From Sulfobacillus thermosulfidooxidans (GTDB lineage: Bacteria > Bacillota > Sulfobacillia > Sulfobacillales > Sulfobacillaceae), in the NCBI RefSeq assembly GCF_001280565.1, contig NZ_LGRO01000001.1:1364001-1428000 (forward strand): a stretch of DNA of 64,000 bases, given 5' to 3'. The position numbers were made by a program, and so were the translations under genes. A model generated the notes under the pieces. The model worked only from the letters and a program-made list of their open reading frames with translations. It was not told the DNA's origin and searched no databases. Numbering within the stretch: the first letter of the stretch is position 1; each line of letters begins with the position of its first letter. Below, in pieces: positions 1-9,512 of the stretch.

Positions 1-42
1 TAGGTCTTCTATATCTTCATCTGTAGGATAGGAACGTGGCAT
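1..42 (-). CDS. Start of a probable SpoVR-family gene (partial, leaves the window)
   Basis: An ATG at 42 reads leftward off the window edge, giving 14 codons that begin MPRSYPTDEDIED. It has its own Shine-Dalgarno (AGGAGAG) 7 to 13 bases upstream and starts one base after the stop of yhbH, so it is almost certainly a real gene in the same transcript. In spore formers yhbH is commonly followed by spoVR, whose product is needed for spore cortex formation. The acidic start is compatible with that family, but too little is visible to show it. The SpoVR call rests on neighbourhood only. Confidence 0.5.
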   Translation of the reverse strand, partial: MPRSYPTDEDIEDL

Positions 43-43
43 A

Positions 44-1183
44 TCAGCTCTCCTGAGACAACGGAAAAAAATGTTGCAATGTCGGATAGACGTCCTTAAG
101 ATGCGACAACATAGCCGTCTTAAAGTGAGAATGTTTAATATGGCGAAATTGATTCATAAGGGTACTCGGATAAGAGCCCTCACGAATTTCCGCATAGCCA
201 AATAAATTAACTCCCGGTAATATTTGCTCGAGATAGTCACGGGCTCGCTGATTATCTGTTTCCGACCAATTGTCTCCATCAGAAAAATGCACGGCATAAA
301 TATTCCATTGTTCTGGGGGATATTGTGTTTCTATCACATGCTGACACAATGCATAGGCCGATGAGACCTTTGTCCCGCCACTTTCTCCTAAGGCAAAAAA
401 GTCTTCCTGATCCACCTCCCGGGCCTCTGTGTGATGAACAATAAAAATCTCTTCGACCGATTCATAACGCGTGCGAAGAAATTTCAGCATCCAGGAGGCA
501 AAAGTACGCGCCACTCTTTTTTTTAAATCACCCATAGATCCGGAAATGTCCCGCATGGCGATAACTACCGCATTATGTGTCGGTTCCGATTCCATCTGCC
601 ATGTTCTAAATCGTAAATCGTGCGATATCCACGATCCCACTTGGGGCTGCCCTGCTCGAGCATGACGCAAAAGATTTTGCTGCAAACTCCGCCGTTTATC
701 TAAATTGGCTATCAAACCTCGTTCCCGCACATCCTTAAAGCGCGGTTGACACGCGGAACTCGCACGAACAGGCTTAGGTTGTAAGTCAGGTAATCCCAGT
801 TGGCTAAATAAAACGTCATCGATTTCGTCAATGGACACGTCTGCTTCATAATAATCCACTCCTGTCATATCCTGGCCCCCAGGGTGCCCTCCTTGCGGGC
901 GAGGAGCAGACGACATCGTCACCGCATTATCTCCTGGCAATGGAATACTACCCTGACCGACATCGATTCCCCGATAAGGATCAAAGCGAAATCGATATTG
1001 TTCCAGCGTTTTGATAGGAACTTTAAGTATTTTGCCACCTTGTGCCGTAATGATATGTTCTTCGGTGATAATTTCAGACAATTGCGCTTTAATGGCCTCA
1101 CGGAGTCGTCGTTGATGACGAGCTTGGTCCAACGCACCTTGACGCTCCAAATCCCAGTCAGTATGGAAAGACTGCAAACTCAT
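44..1183 (-). CDS. yhbH: YhbH / DUF444 family sporulation protein
   Basis: 379 residues, normal length for the YhbH (DUF444) family. A basic N-terminal region of about 60 residues precedes a Gly/Pro-rich linker, and from about residue 205 there is a von Willebrand A-like fold with a metal-site-like motif, MRDISGSMG. In Bacillus the gene is expressed in the mother cell under SigE and is usually encoded with the serine kinase PrkA and SpoVR; the biochemical role is not known. The start is an ATG with Shine-Dalgarno AAGGAGG at about 1190-1196. The next gene begins one base after the stop. No prkA is seen upstream; the 1.2 kb on that side is decayed DNA. Confidence 0.9.
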   Translation of the reverse strand: MSLQSFHTDWDLERQGALDQARHQRRLREAIKAQLSEIITEEHIITAQGGKILKVPIKTLEQYRFRFDPYRGIDVGQGSIPLPGDNAVTMSSAPRPQGGHPGGQDMTGVDYYEADVSIDEIDDVLFSQLGLPDLQPKPVRASSACQPRFKDVRERGLIANLDKRRSLQQNLLRHARAGQPQVGSWISHDLRFRTWQMESEPTHNAVVIAMRDISGSMGDLKKRVARTFASWMLKFLRTRYESVEEIFIVHHTEAREVDQEDFFALGESGGTKVSSAYALCQHVIETQYPPEQWNIYAVHFSDGDNWSETDNQRARDYLEQILPGVNLFGYAEIREGSYPSTLMNQFRHIKHSHFKTAMLSHLKDVYPTLQHFFPLSQES

Positions 1184-1439
1184 TAACGCCTCCTTGACCG
1201 GTTAGGTAGTAAGTATCCTATGCCTCACCTAGAAGTCCATGACAGCCACTGTAAAAATATTTCTAGAGCACATCTTGCCGAACAAGAGATCTGTGACCCC
1301 AATCAAAATCAATGCTGCTACCGTGCCAATATCTTGGCTTGGAAAAGCAAACGGAAGAAACATCAGTTCTTGAAACCTCACAGCAAGCGTCCCACAATGT
1401 AAACATAAGCACATTCCATGGGCAAAACGTGAGGGACTG

Positions 1440-1620
1440 ATGATGTGTATTTTCTGCCAAATAATAAACGGCGAAACAGCATGCCACGCAATCTTTGAAG
1501 ACGACACGACTTTAGCAATTCTGGACGTTCGACCTTAATCCAGGGCATATATTAGTGATTCCAAAAGAACACGTACATCACATTTACGAATTAAGCGACC
1601 GGAATTATTGGGGACGGCGT
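1440..1620 (+). pseudogene. HIT-family (histidine triad) hydrolase remnant, frameshifted
   Basis: From ATG 1440 (or 1443), the frame reads MMCIFCQIINGE and continues to LAILDVRP, the typical N-terminus of HIT nucleotide hydrolases with its Cys-x2-Cys. It stops at TAA 1536-1538. Shifting by one base at about 1536 restores the family sequence NPGHILVIPKEHVHHIY, which follows directly in intact HIT proteins. Similarity is lost after about 1620 and the catalytic HxHxH segment is absent. A GTGAGGG sequence lies just upstream as a possible ribosome site. The gene is therefore broken by a single-base shift and a missing C-terminus. Confidence 0.75.
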
Positions 1621-1637
1621 CCTTCCGGTGCATATTC

Positions 1638-1899
1638 TTACCAAAACGCTGTCAAGTACGATTCCACGAGAAAGTTTCCGAAACCGACCATGAGCAACGC
1701 CAATCCCGCCCACACAACAGCATAATGCCGTAAAAGATCACATAACGTGGCGCTACTATACTGAGAACTGACCAGGCAATGCACCATGGACTCTCGTGTC
1801 CGTGCTTGGTGCCATCCAGAGCGCCACGGGACCAAAAAGCCGGTCGCAGACATCGGCTACACTGTATAATACAAAAATCAGCATCATATTGCGTTTCAT
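1638..1899 (-). pseudogene. Possible decayed small membrane protein
   Basis: From ATG 1899 the minus strand reads 47 codons beginning MKRNMMLIFVLYSVADVCD and ends at a TAG at 1756-1758. In another frame the downstream sequence again gives a strongly hydrophobic stretch (AVVWAGLALLMVGFGN) ending near 1641. Two hydrophobic segments in different frames, separated by a stop, look like one membrane-protein gene broken by a frameshift. The ribosome site is weak (GAACAGG). The family is not recognisable, and chance hydrophobicity is a real alternative. Confidence 0.3.
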
Positions 1900-2423
1900 T
1901 GCCTGTTCCCCCATGCACAAATTATAACAATGCCTTCTGCAGAGGATCAGGGAGATTCACGACATTCGACAGGGTTGCCAATAAAGATGACCTCCTGGCC
2001 GGCCTTCATCTTTCGATCTTAACGCCCCCATAGAGCATACAGGATACCTCCAGTTACGAATCGACGAAAAATGCGCCCGTGCCATTCGTGTTAATAAAAG
2101 GAAAAAATAGAGAGAGGGATAATCCGCGGGCGGAATGGCAACAATCAAATTTTCAGTTGAGAAAACATCTATTCTTTTTTGGTATTTTAAGTTATGTATA
2201 TCGGATAGCAAAAACAAATTTTTCTTACAAAAAAAACACGAAATTGAGATTACCCGGAAGAATTTTCTGTTAGAGAAATTTTCGTGATGGCCTTCTTCTA
2301 TGAATTTGTGCACGGTATGCTTGTGGTCTTGCTTAGTTACGGACCAGCCAATAACACGTAAAATCATTCGGATTCCATCTATTCTATTGCCATTAAAGTG
2401 GTGTCACTCAAGGGGGATGGACG
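1900..2423. other. Gene-poor, partly AT-rich interval
   Basis: No convincing gene. A minus-strand open frame of 136 codons (1957-2367) has irregular composition, no ribosome site and no family signature. The 2140-2280 part is AT-rich with runs of A. Together with the HIT remnant this looks like degraded DNA left by past loss or insertion. Confidence 0.5.
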
Positions 2424-3038
2424 ATGCGCAAAAGACAACGATGGACCATAGGAATTTCTCTTAGCATCATTGTACTTGTGCTCATTACATTATCACTAAT
2501 TTCTCTACCCATAGCATCCGGCCCCATTGGTGCTGAACTCCGGGCTTATCACGCTGGTTCTTTTATGGAAGGGTATGAAGGATGGACCGACCGACCCGTA
2601 ACATTTGAAGGATATCCCATTCTCAATCGCACGGGTTTGCCTGAAACGGTGTTATCCGTGGTACCGACTAACATTCCACCCCATACTATTGTGAAAAGCG
2701 GCGTCGCTCCAATTCCTCCTGCACAAGGTGTCGCCTTTGGATGGAAACCTATGTACTGGACATCATTACCCCATTCTTTCGACAGCCAACGCGGGGCAAA
2801 TGGCTGGACTCCCACATTAGGACTTGAGGCAACGCGGCCTGGGGTATACATTGTTGACGGCTTGTTGGTCCGATATCGCTGGAATCACAACACCTACACC
2901 GTGTATTTACCTGATCAATTTATGCTATGTGCAGGCAGTCAGCAACGCGGAACATGTCCAACCCATGTTGCTCTCCCTCCGGTTACATGGAAAATCAGCT
3001 TGTGGTCACGATTGACCCAAATCTTGTCTCGGTTTTAA
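2424..3038 (+). CDS. Unknown membrane-anchored extracytoplasmic protein
   Basis: 204 residues. A short basic head (MRKRQRW) is followed by one hydrophobic segment at about 9-32, consistent with an uncleaved signal anchor or signal peptide. The remainder is a Pro/Gly/Trp-rich soluble domain with two cysteines near the C-terminus (about 169 and 178) that could form a disulfide outside the cell. The ATG has an AGGGGGA ribosome site. The frame is intact although both flanks hold decayed genes, and codon use looks normal. I do not recognise the family and assign no function. Confidence 0.65.
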   Translation: MRKRQRWTIGISLSIIVLVLITLSLISLPIASGPIGAELRAYHAGSFMEGYEGWTDRPVTFEGYPILNRTGLPETVLSVVPTNIPPHTIVKSGVAPIPPAQGVAFGWKPMYWTSLPHSFDSQRGANGWTPTLGLEATRPGVYIVDGLLVRYRWNHNTYTVYLPDQFMLCAGSQQRGTCPTHVALPPVTWKISLWSRLTQILSRF

Positions 3039-3226
3039 AGAGTGCTAAATAATCATTTTGGATAGTTTTAATGAGCTTTAAATATTTCCCAAAGTTTAAA
3101 CATAATTCCTAATATTCTATGCACTACAATACCTATAAGAATCCGAGACGTGAATTTCAAAATTAAACAGCAAATTTTTTAAGTCGCCTCAATTATTCTC
3201 ACTAGCCTGGTGATATACTATGATTA

Positions 3227-3673
3227 GTGAATTGTTGGAGGTATACATACGATGGGGTCACCTTAACCGCGAAAGTTCAAGTCTATCCGACCCCAAAAGA
3301 GACCGTGTTGCTCCAGAAAATCCTCGACGCGTTTCGCAAAGGATGCCATTTCATCTCGGAAATTGTATATGCAACGCGCCACGTCCAGCATCCGATTCTG
3401 CACGCGGATACTTATCGTCCCTTGCGATCCCAGATGGGCCAATCGGTGATCAAAACCGTCATTGCTCGCTACAAAAGCGTTCTGGCCAACGGGCACTCGT
3501 GGACGCGGGTTCAGTTCACGAAACCGGCGCTCGATCTCGTCTAGAATCGCAACTATTCCCTGAAGGCCAGCGGATTCTCCCTCAATACGCTCGGAAGCCC
3601 GGTGGAGATGGCCTCAGCATATCTTAATGGCCGTCATATTTTCCGGCAGTTTGCTTCTTGTCGGCTGTTTTGA
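3227..3673 (+). pseudogene. tnpB (IS200/IS605-type OrfB) remnant
   Basis: The frame from GTG 3227 reads a TnpB N-terminus: a beta start (TAKVQVYPTPKE), then the helical segment containing LLQKILDAFRKGCHFISEIVY and, further on, YRPLRSQMGQSVIKTVIARYKSVL. It is cut by an in-frame TAG at 3542-3544, but the same frame continues with NRNYSLKASGFSLNTLGS, the next conserved TnpB block, until TGA 3671-3673. The RuvC-like catalytic domain and zinc ribbon are missing. TnpB is an RNA-guided nuclease encoded by these transposons; this copy is dead. No tnpA is seen next to it. Confidence 0.75.
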
Positions 3674-4266
3674 CCACATTGCCATCCCTTCGAGGATCTC
3701 TAGACCGCCTCATCTGTCCCCGCGGTTAAAACCCATACAACTGAATTGTCGCTCAAATCCTCACCAACATCAGGTTCGGCATCGAGTCCTCCTGGTCCTT
3801 CATAATCTTTAAGTCGCTATGCATGTTTAATTCGTCATCCTTTTCTAAAGAGGATTTGGACAGACTGAATGATTAGGTACGATATGGGATTTCCCATCCT
3901 CCGGACAATCTCAACCATCACTCTCTCACCACTTAATTCCGCCCATGTTACGGCCTTCTTCTGTTCATGACAAGGTCGTAACCCTGACTCAACGGGGATG
4001 CACGGGGCGATTCGCCCGGGGAGTTGTTAGTTCCGCCACGGATCACGTATCGCCGTCTTGTTCCCCTCCGGGGAACGCCAAGGCGTAGTCCGGCTGAACC
4101 CCGGCACGTTGCTGGCGGGATAAGCTCTGGCGAGTCCGGAGAACCACTCCAGGGCCTCACGATCCATGGACGCAATCAGGGCGGTCCTCCATAATCTCCC
4201 CCTTTAGGGTGGCGAGGTACAACTATATCTGGAAACGAGGTGCATCTCCAAATCCCAATTGAAGCT
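3674..4266. other. Non-coding tract with a GC-rich palindromic core (about 3950-4190)
   Basis: No intact gene. The stretch 3950-4190 is clearly more GC-rich than its surroundings and full of short inverted repeats: GGGCGA-T-TCGCCC near 4014-4026, and paired CCGGGG/CCCCGG blocks around 4065-4105. On the minus strand one frame from ATG 4166 gives about 46 residues ending at a TAA. The position near a broken tnpB and the hairpins suggest the end of a transposon of that group, possibly including its guide-RNA scaffold. This is inference; no defined element boundary was found. Confidence 0.35.
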
Positions 4267-6453
4267 TTACGCCGAAGGCGATTCATCCATAAACACCTTA
4301 TGATACTCAGACATCGTAATGCGGACTTCCCTTGCTTTAGCCCCGTCTGACGGCCCAATATAACCACGTTCCTCCATGGCGTCTATTAATCGCGCGGCCC
4401 GTGTATAGCCGACGCGAAGGCGACGTTGAAGCATTGAGGTGGAAGCCTGTCCACTTTCGACGACAATTTTGACCGCCTCGGGGAATAATGGATCGGTCTC
4501 TTGCACAAGAGGCCTGGCAGTGTCTCCTGTTTCCTGAAATTCGACGGGTTCAACAGATGCTTGCGGTTGAGCATGATCGATAACAAAAGACACAATTTCT
4601 TCGATTTCTTTTTCACGAATAAAAGCTCCCTGGATACGTTGTGGTTTGGCTGCGCCTACCGGGTGAAAAAGCATATCACCCCGTCCCAACAGCTTTTCCG
4701 CACCCGCCGCATCTAAAATCGTGCGTGAATCCACTTGGCTGGATACAGCAAAAGCAATACGCGAAGGAATATTGGCTTTGATGGTTCCCGTGATAACGTC
4801 CACGGAAGGGCGTTGCGTCGCAACGACCAAGTGAATGCCCGCTGCACGGGCCATTTGCGCTAAGCGCGCAATGGATTCTTCCACATCTTGAGGAGCGACC
4901 ATCATCAGGTCTGCTAATTCATCGATAATCACCACAATTAATGGGAGTCGTTCTTCAGCTGTTTGGTTATAACGGCTAACATCGCGCACTCCCGCGTCCG
5001 CAAACAAGCGGTATCGCCGTTCCATTTCTGCCACGGCCCAGCGTAGTGCTCCGGCCGCTTTTTTGGGCTCGGTGACCACAGGACTCAACAAATGGGGAAT
5101 GCCATTATATATTGATAATTCCACAACTTTAGGGTCAATCAATAACAGCCGGACTACGTCAGGACTCGCGCGAAATAAGAGACTTGTAATCAACACGTTA
5201 ATCAAAACACTTTTGCCTGATCCCGTGGCACCAGCGACCAATAAATGGGGCATCTGATCTAGCCCTGTGACAATAGGAGCCCCGGCGACGTCCCGCCCTA
5301 AGCCAACCGACAGAGGAGAAGGCGACTGGGCAAACTGGTCACTTTCTAACACTTCTCGTAACAAAACGGGGGTCACTTCATCATTTGGCACCTCAATGCC
5401 AATTGCAGACTTGCCAGGAATCGGGGCCTCAATGCGCACACCCGTAGCGGCTAATGATAAGGCAATATCATCCGCTAAATTCACAATCCGGGACACTTTG
5501 ACTCCGGGAGGCGGAATGATTTCAAATCGCGTGATTGTCGGCCCCTGACTCACCTCACCCAAAGTCACATCGATGCCAAATTGTCGCAACGCATTCACCA
5601 AAATATCTGCCCGCTCCTTGGCACTTTGCCCTCGCCGGCCTCCTTTATGAAGATCTGGAGCGGCTAGCAAGCTCAGTGGCGGCGGCAAGTAATTCATGGC
5701 ATAAACGGGAGCTATCGTTTTGGGCACACTGGCCATCGCCGGTGTATCAGGGATGGTATCGTCTTTTCCGGGAAGATCATCAAAAATATTGCGTGACGAT
5801 CCGCGAATATCTGGTGAGTTCTGTGGCTTTTCTAGTGGCACCTGGCTTCTCGAACCCGGTCTCGTTTTCGGTGCCGTGGTCTTGGAAACAGGCACAGGGC
5901 TTTCTTCTTCTGGAGGATAAATCCAGTCACGAAGCGCCGAATAAACGGCGTAAATGACGCGATAAACAATTTCCAATAATCCACGAAGAAATCGGGCCAC
6001 TCCTGTCCCCAAGGTTAATGCACTGGCGCCCGTATAGAGCATCAAACCTATGACCAGTAACACCACGGACAACAAGAACGTTCCCCCTGGGGCAATAGCT
6101 TGCGCGAGTTTGTCTTCAAGCCATGTGGACATAAAACCCGCGATAGGCTTGTCTACCATAGGCATTAAAATAAAAAGACCTAAAAACATTAACACGGCGC
6201 CCCAGCCGCGCCGGTGACCAGTAAAAGATGGCCGACCTAATAAACGCAAAGCCCCCGCAACGAGAACAAAGGCCGGAATCAACCATCCAAGCACGCCAAA
6301 GCTAAACGTCAACCCGTGTGCCAAATCCCGCGTTAGTCGGCCCGAATGCGGAAATATCAATGATAAATAGCCCAACAATCCCAAGGCTACCAACAGGATG
6401 CCGCCAATCTCACGACGCATGTCCTTGGAAATTTGTTTGAGCACGGAAAACAT
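4267..6453 (-). CDS. spoIIIE: FtsK/SpoIIIE-type DNA translocase
   Basis: 728 residues. The membrane domain has about four hydrophobic segments (about 17-34, 48-70, 84-100, 124-146), then a Pro/Ser-rich linker (about 180-250). The RecA-like motor carries Walker A GATGSGKS at 408-415 and the Walker B region [14 protein letters not shown]-terminal winged-helix gamma domain (about 655-720) normally reads the polar SRS/KOPS sequences. The protein pumps chromosomal DNA across the division or sporulation septum. Location after tepA and ylzJ matches Bacillus spoIIIE. The ATG directly follows the uppP stop codon, and its ribosome site GGAGGA lies inside the end of uppP, so the two are probably translationally coupled. 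Confidence 0.95.
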   Translation of the reverse strand: MFSVLKQISKDMRREIGGILLVALGLLGYLSLIFPHSGRLTRDLAHGLTFSFGVLGWLIPAFVLVAGALRLLGRPSFTGHRRGWGAVLMFLGLFILMPMVDKPIAGFMSTWLEDKLAQAIAPGGTFLLSVVLLVIGLMLYTGASALTLGTGVARFLRGLLEIVYRVIYAVYSALRDWIYPPEEESPVPVSKTTAPKTRPGSRSQVPLEKPQNSPDIRGSSRNIFDDLPGKDDTIPDTPAMASVPKTIAPVYAMNYLPPPLSLLAAPDLHKGGRRGQSAKERADILVNALRQFGIDVTLGEVSQGPTITRFEIIPPPGVKVSRIVNLADDIALSLAATGVRIEAPIPGKSAIGIEVPNDEVTPVLLREVLESDQFAQSPSPLSVGLGRDVAGAPIVTGLDQMPHLLVAGATGSGKSVLINVLITSLLFRASPDVVRLLLIDPKVVELSIYNGIPHLLSPVVTEPKKAAGALRWAVAEMERRYRLFADAGVRDVSRYNQTAEERLPLIVVIIDELADLMMVAPQDVEESIARLAQMARAAGIHLVVATQRPSVDVITGTIKANIPSRIAFAVSSQVDSRTILDAAGAEKLLGRGDMLFHPVGAAKPQRIQGAFIREKEIEEIVSFVIDHAQPQASVEPVEFQETGDTARPLVQETDPLFPEAVKIVVESGQASTSMLQRRLRVGYTRAARLIDAMEERGYIGPSDGAKAREVRITMSEYHKVFMDESPSA

Positions 6454-7233
6454 TCAAAATCCTCCTAACCAAAAAGTCACGACCCCTAAAATTAACGTAT
6501 ACCACCCAAACTGCCGCCATAATCGCGTGGTCGCGAGCGCATGCTTAACCCATTCTATCGCAAAAATCCCGCTTATGGCAGCCATTCCCATACCGAAAAC
6601 AATAGCCCAGTTCGATCCCCCAGAAAGGAGTTGGTTTCCTGGAATCAAGATGAGTACACTAGCGCCCAAAGTCACAGGAATGGCCATATAAAAAGAAAAA
6701 CGAGCTGCTTCTTGCGGCGCCAAACCTAAGACCCGTCCCGCAAAAATTGTCGTACCAGAACGGGATAACCCTGGCCATAACGCCACACTTTGAGCCAGAC
6801 CGATCACTAAGGCACTTCCCCATGTCAGGTTTGTAATAACTTTGTCGCCACGCGTGGCTGGCGGCGTGAGCCATAATGCAGCCGTTGTCATCAACCATCC
6901 CGCACCCACTGCCAAAGGAAAGAACCACTGACTAATCCACTCTTCAAGAACATAACCTATCACAACAGCCGGAACCGTGGCGATGATGACTAGTGCCATC
7001 GTGCGCCGCGCCCACATTTGCTTGTCGATCAGTCCCTGAAGAAGGTTCAGTAAATCATTCCGGTATCCTGCAAAAATCGCTAATAAGGTGCCTATATGCA
7101 AAGCCACTTCCATTTCAGCTCCGTGAGACGATAAGCCAAAGAAAACTCGTAAAACGATGAGATGACCTGAAGAACTTATGGGCAAAAACTCGGTGAGTCC
7201 TTGTACTAACCCCAGGATCATAATCCGCCACAC
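6454..7233 (-). CDS. uppP: Undecaprenyl-diphosphatase UppP (BacA family)
   Basis: 259 residues, strongly hydrophobic throughout with about eight membrane segments. Both family signatures are intact: the glutamate-rich motif QGLTEFLPISSSGH (11-24) and PGLSRSGTT (154-162), which form the active site. The enzyme removes a phosphate from undecaprenyl diphosphate at the membrane and so recycles the lipid carrier for peptidoglycan synthesis; high activity gives bacitracin resistance. Placement between ylzJ and spoIIIE is not the Bacillus arrangement. The gene is followed without a gap by spoIIIE and probably shares its transcript. The ATG has a GGGAGGAGGAGA ribosome site about 10 bases upstream. 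Confidence 0.96.
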   Translation of the reverse strand: MWRIMILGLVQGLTEFLPISSSGHLIVLRVFFGLSSHGAEMEVALHIGTLLAIFAGYRNDLLNLLQGLIDKQMWARRTMALVIIATVPAVVIGYVLEEWISQWFFPLAVGAGWLMTTAALWLTPPATRGDKVITNLTWGSALVIGLAQSVALWPGLSRSGTTIFAGRVLGLAPQEAARFSFYMAIPVTLGASVLILIPGNQLLSGGSNWAIVFGMGMAAISGIFAIEWVKHALATTRLWRQFGWYTLILGVVTFWLGGF

Positions 7234-7367
7234 GCCTGTCTCCTCCTCCCTTGTAATGGCCTATCGGAAGCGAGACAAAAATATGACGTATGGCGGAAAA
7301 TTTTTTTACTCAATCGAAATTCTAAGAATGCTGGAAAGCTCCATATTTTTTCGTTGTTACATATTTG

Positions 7368-7580
7368 TCAAAATAAAATAGTCGCGACAATGCGGTTAGG
7401 TTGAAACCGGTTGTCTAAAAAGTCTTGCGGATCGGTGGATAGTAGCCGTTCTAGCCGCACATAACCGTCGGCATCGCGGCGTACGAGACAAAGTCTCCCA
7501 TCAATCCACCATTCGCCCATCCACGGAGTCTCTGTTTGAGAAGAAAAAATGTCTTCCATCGCCAACGGCGTATATAACAT
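7368..7580 (-). CDS. ylzJ: YlzJ-like small protein
   Basis: 70 residues, beginning MLYTPLAMEDIF and containing RLLSTDPQDFLDNRFQPN near the end, the recognisable core of the YlzJ family. Function is unknown; in Bacillus the gene lies between tepA and spoIIIE, as it nearly does here (uppP intervenes). The ATG is five bases after the tepA stop, and its ribosome site GGGAGG sits inside the end of tepA, so the genes are coupled. Roughly 130 bases of AT-rich DNA separate its stop from uppP. Confidence 0.85.
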   Translation of the reverse strand: MLYTPLAMEDIFSSQTETPWMGEWWIDGRLCLVRRDADGYVRLERLLSTDPQDFLDNRFQPNRIVATILF

Positions 7581-7585
7581 CGAAG

Positions 7586-8398
7586 TTAGTGAACCTCCCG
7601 TTTTTCTGGTTTCTCGGTGCCGTCCTTATCATCTTTTTTCTCGGTGCGTGCCTTACGGACCGACCGGGAACTTTTTGCATCAATAAGCATGTTAAGATGC
7701 CGAAGAGCCTGATCGATTCCTCCTACTTCATCGATTAGTCCGGCATCTACAGCATCTTTGCCAACCAAAACAGTGCCAATATCCCGGGCCAATTCACCTG
7801 TGCGAAACATAAGTTCCCGGAAATGGCTCTCTGAAATGTGCGAATGGTTGGTGACGAAATTCACCACCCGATCTTGCATTTTGTCCAAATACTCATAGGT
7901 TTGTGGTACTCCAATTACCAACCCATTCATGCGAATAGGATGAATCGTCATGGTCGCGGTTGGAGCAATAAAACTATAGGTCGTAGCCACCGACACCGGC
8001 ACGCCAATGGAATGCCCACCCCCTAAAACCAAAGACACCGACGGCTTAGAGAGGCTGGCAATCATCTCCGCCAGCGCTAGACCAGCTTCCACATCACCGC
8101 CGACCGTGTTTAAAATCAAGAGAAGACCTTTGATATCCTTGCTTTCTTCAATAGCGACCAATTGCGGGATCACATGTTCATATTTTGTGGTCTTATTTTG
8201 CGAAGGCAAAACGACATGTCCTTCAATTTGGCCAATGATCACCATAGTATGGATTCGAGACTTGGCTGTAGGAACTTTGGTCGTACCCAGTTCCTGAATA
8301 TTTTCAGCGGGATTTTGTCGTTTTTTCTTGGCCGGTTCTGTCACCTGCGGTTCCTCTGACTCATCACTAACCTGATAACTGGAATGTCGCAATCGCAT
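7586..8398 (-). CDS. tepA: ClpP-like serine protease TepA
   Basis: 270 residues. A charged N-terminal region of about 48 residues (Lys-rich, not conserved) precedes a ClpP/crotonase-fold protease domain. The probable nucleophile Ser130 lies in GGHSIGVP and His153 in TIHPIRMNG. TepA (translocation-enhancing protein) belongs to peptidase family S14; in Bacillus it is linked to protein export and sporulation and works without the Clp ATPases. The C-terminal tail (about 240-270) is Lys/Glu-rich. The ribosome site GAAGGAGGG precedes ATG 8398. It is the first gene of the tepA-ylzJ group. Confidence 0.93.
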   Translation of the reverse strand: MRLRHSSYQVSDESEEPQVTEPAKKKRQNPAENIQELGTTKVPTAKSRIHTMVIIGQIEGHVVLPSQNKTTKYEHVIPQLVAIEESKDIKGLLLILNTVGGDVEAGLALAEMIASLSKPSVSLVLGGGHSIGVPVSVATTYSFIAPTATMTIHPIRMNGLVIGVPQTYEYLDKMQDRVVNFVTNHSHISESHFRELMFRTGELARDIGTVLVGKDAVDAGLIDEVGGIDQALRHLNMLIDAKSSRSVRKARTEKKDDKDGTEKPEKREVH

Positions 8399-9146
8399 TA
8401 CCCTCCTTCATTCCTAGTGTTTGACAAACCAAGACTTTCATACGGCCCCACAACTCTTTTCCGTATCACATGTTTTCTTGTGCATTCTGAAAAATAGAAT
8501 CCAATGAAAAACACCCTTTTTGCAATTTTGTATGTACATTGGCGCTCTGTCACGCTAAGATGCATACGGAGGAATTTTTCAGTCCTACAGTCTAGAACTG
8601 TCTTTGAAATCTTCTTAGGCCTTCAAATGCCTGCACCAATCATGTAATCGCCATTACCATGCTCCCTGTTAACGAGACGGAAAATATGATTCGACCCTGA
8701 AAGATGTTTGCACGAGATTCAAAAAGACTTCCGGCCAAAGCTCACTTACCCACCGCACTCTCATCATCTCCCCTCTTGAATCGCCTGGGTAACCTCTACG
8801 CCAAAGAGCCAGGAATCGTGTTGGTGACGACACATCTCGTCCGGCTACACGGTACCGGGACCGCACGCCTCTTATTTGGCAGACGGGACGAGGACGGGCC
8901 GTTTGTCAATCAGGCTCTGATGGACCGGATGTTAAAATCACAGTTAAGCCTGGAAAGGTTTTGGGAATTGTGGCAGAGCGCAGTCCTAAACGTCATCTTT
9001 TAGACCGAGGAGATTGACTCGTCCCTGTCGATCATCGCACTGAGCAAAACGGCATCTTTCTCAATCCAATACGGGTAACCAAATTTCCTCGCACGTAGGG
9101 ATAGATCCCCACCGACAACATATCTTGTACTAAAGAGGTGGCAAAG
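8399..9146. other. 748-base interval without a convincing gene
   Basis: It lies between the divergent tepA (minus) and ytrH (plus) and must carry both promoters. An open frame of 99 codons on the plus strand (8704-9003) has no good ribosome site and no recognisable family. The 8780-8930 part is more GC-rich than the flanks. I see no tRNA, no strong terminator and no complete mobile element. Degraded coding DNA is possible. Confidence 0.5.
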
Positions 9147-9512
9147 ATGCGCTGGGCAACCTTGACACAAATTTGGCCCGATATTATCCAATATGTGACA
9201 AAACTCATTCGCGTCGGCGTTCCCCCGTATTTCCTCGCATTAGGCGTTACTTTAGGAGGCGGTTTGCTTGGTGCTTTAGGACTGTGGATGGCAGGAAAAG
9301 GAGCCCAAGATCCCGCTAACACCGCTTATCGTATACGCATCTGGGCCGTCGCCATCGCTATTGGTGGAACACTGACGGCATTGGAAAATCTGGAACGGGG
9401 ATTGTCTGCGCGAGCCATTCCAGCTATCTTGCGTGATGGCTTGGCTATTACTATGGCCTATCTCGGAGCACAAAGTGGATATTGGCTATTAAGCCAGCTT
9501 GGAAAGCCATGA
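9147..9512 (+). CDS. ytrH: YtrH-family sporulation membrane protein
   Basis: 121 residues from ATG 9147; an in-frame GTG at 9138 is possible, but the ribosome site AGAGGTGG (9134-9141) fits the ATG better. Three hydrophobic segments are visible, with the family-typical ALGVTLGGGLLGALG, then RIRIWAVAIAIGGT with a following acidic NLERG, and a C-terminal YLGAQSGYWL. In Bacillus ytrH and ytrI form a SigE-controlled pair in the mother cell needed for efficient sporulation; the mechanism is unknown. The stop overlaps the start of the next gene (ATGA), which confirms coupling. Confidence 0.88.
   Translation: MRWATLTQIWPDIIQYVTKLIRVGVPPYFLALGVTLGGGLLGALGLWMAGKGAQDPANTAYRIRIWAVAIAIGGTLTALENLERGLSARAIPAILRDGLAITMAYLGAQSGYWLLSQLGKP

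Noticed and set aside
1957-2367. 136-codon minus-strand open frame
   Set aside because: No ribosome site, odd composition, no family signature; lies in decayed AT-rich DNA.
3220-3627. 135-codon frame overlapping the tnpB remnant
   Set aside because: The neighbouring frame carries the TnpB signature; this one is its shadow.
8704-9003. 99-codon plus-strand open frame
   Set aside because: Parts look protein-like, but there is no ribosome site and no recognisable domain; kept only as part of the interval description.
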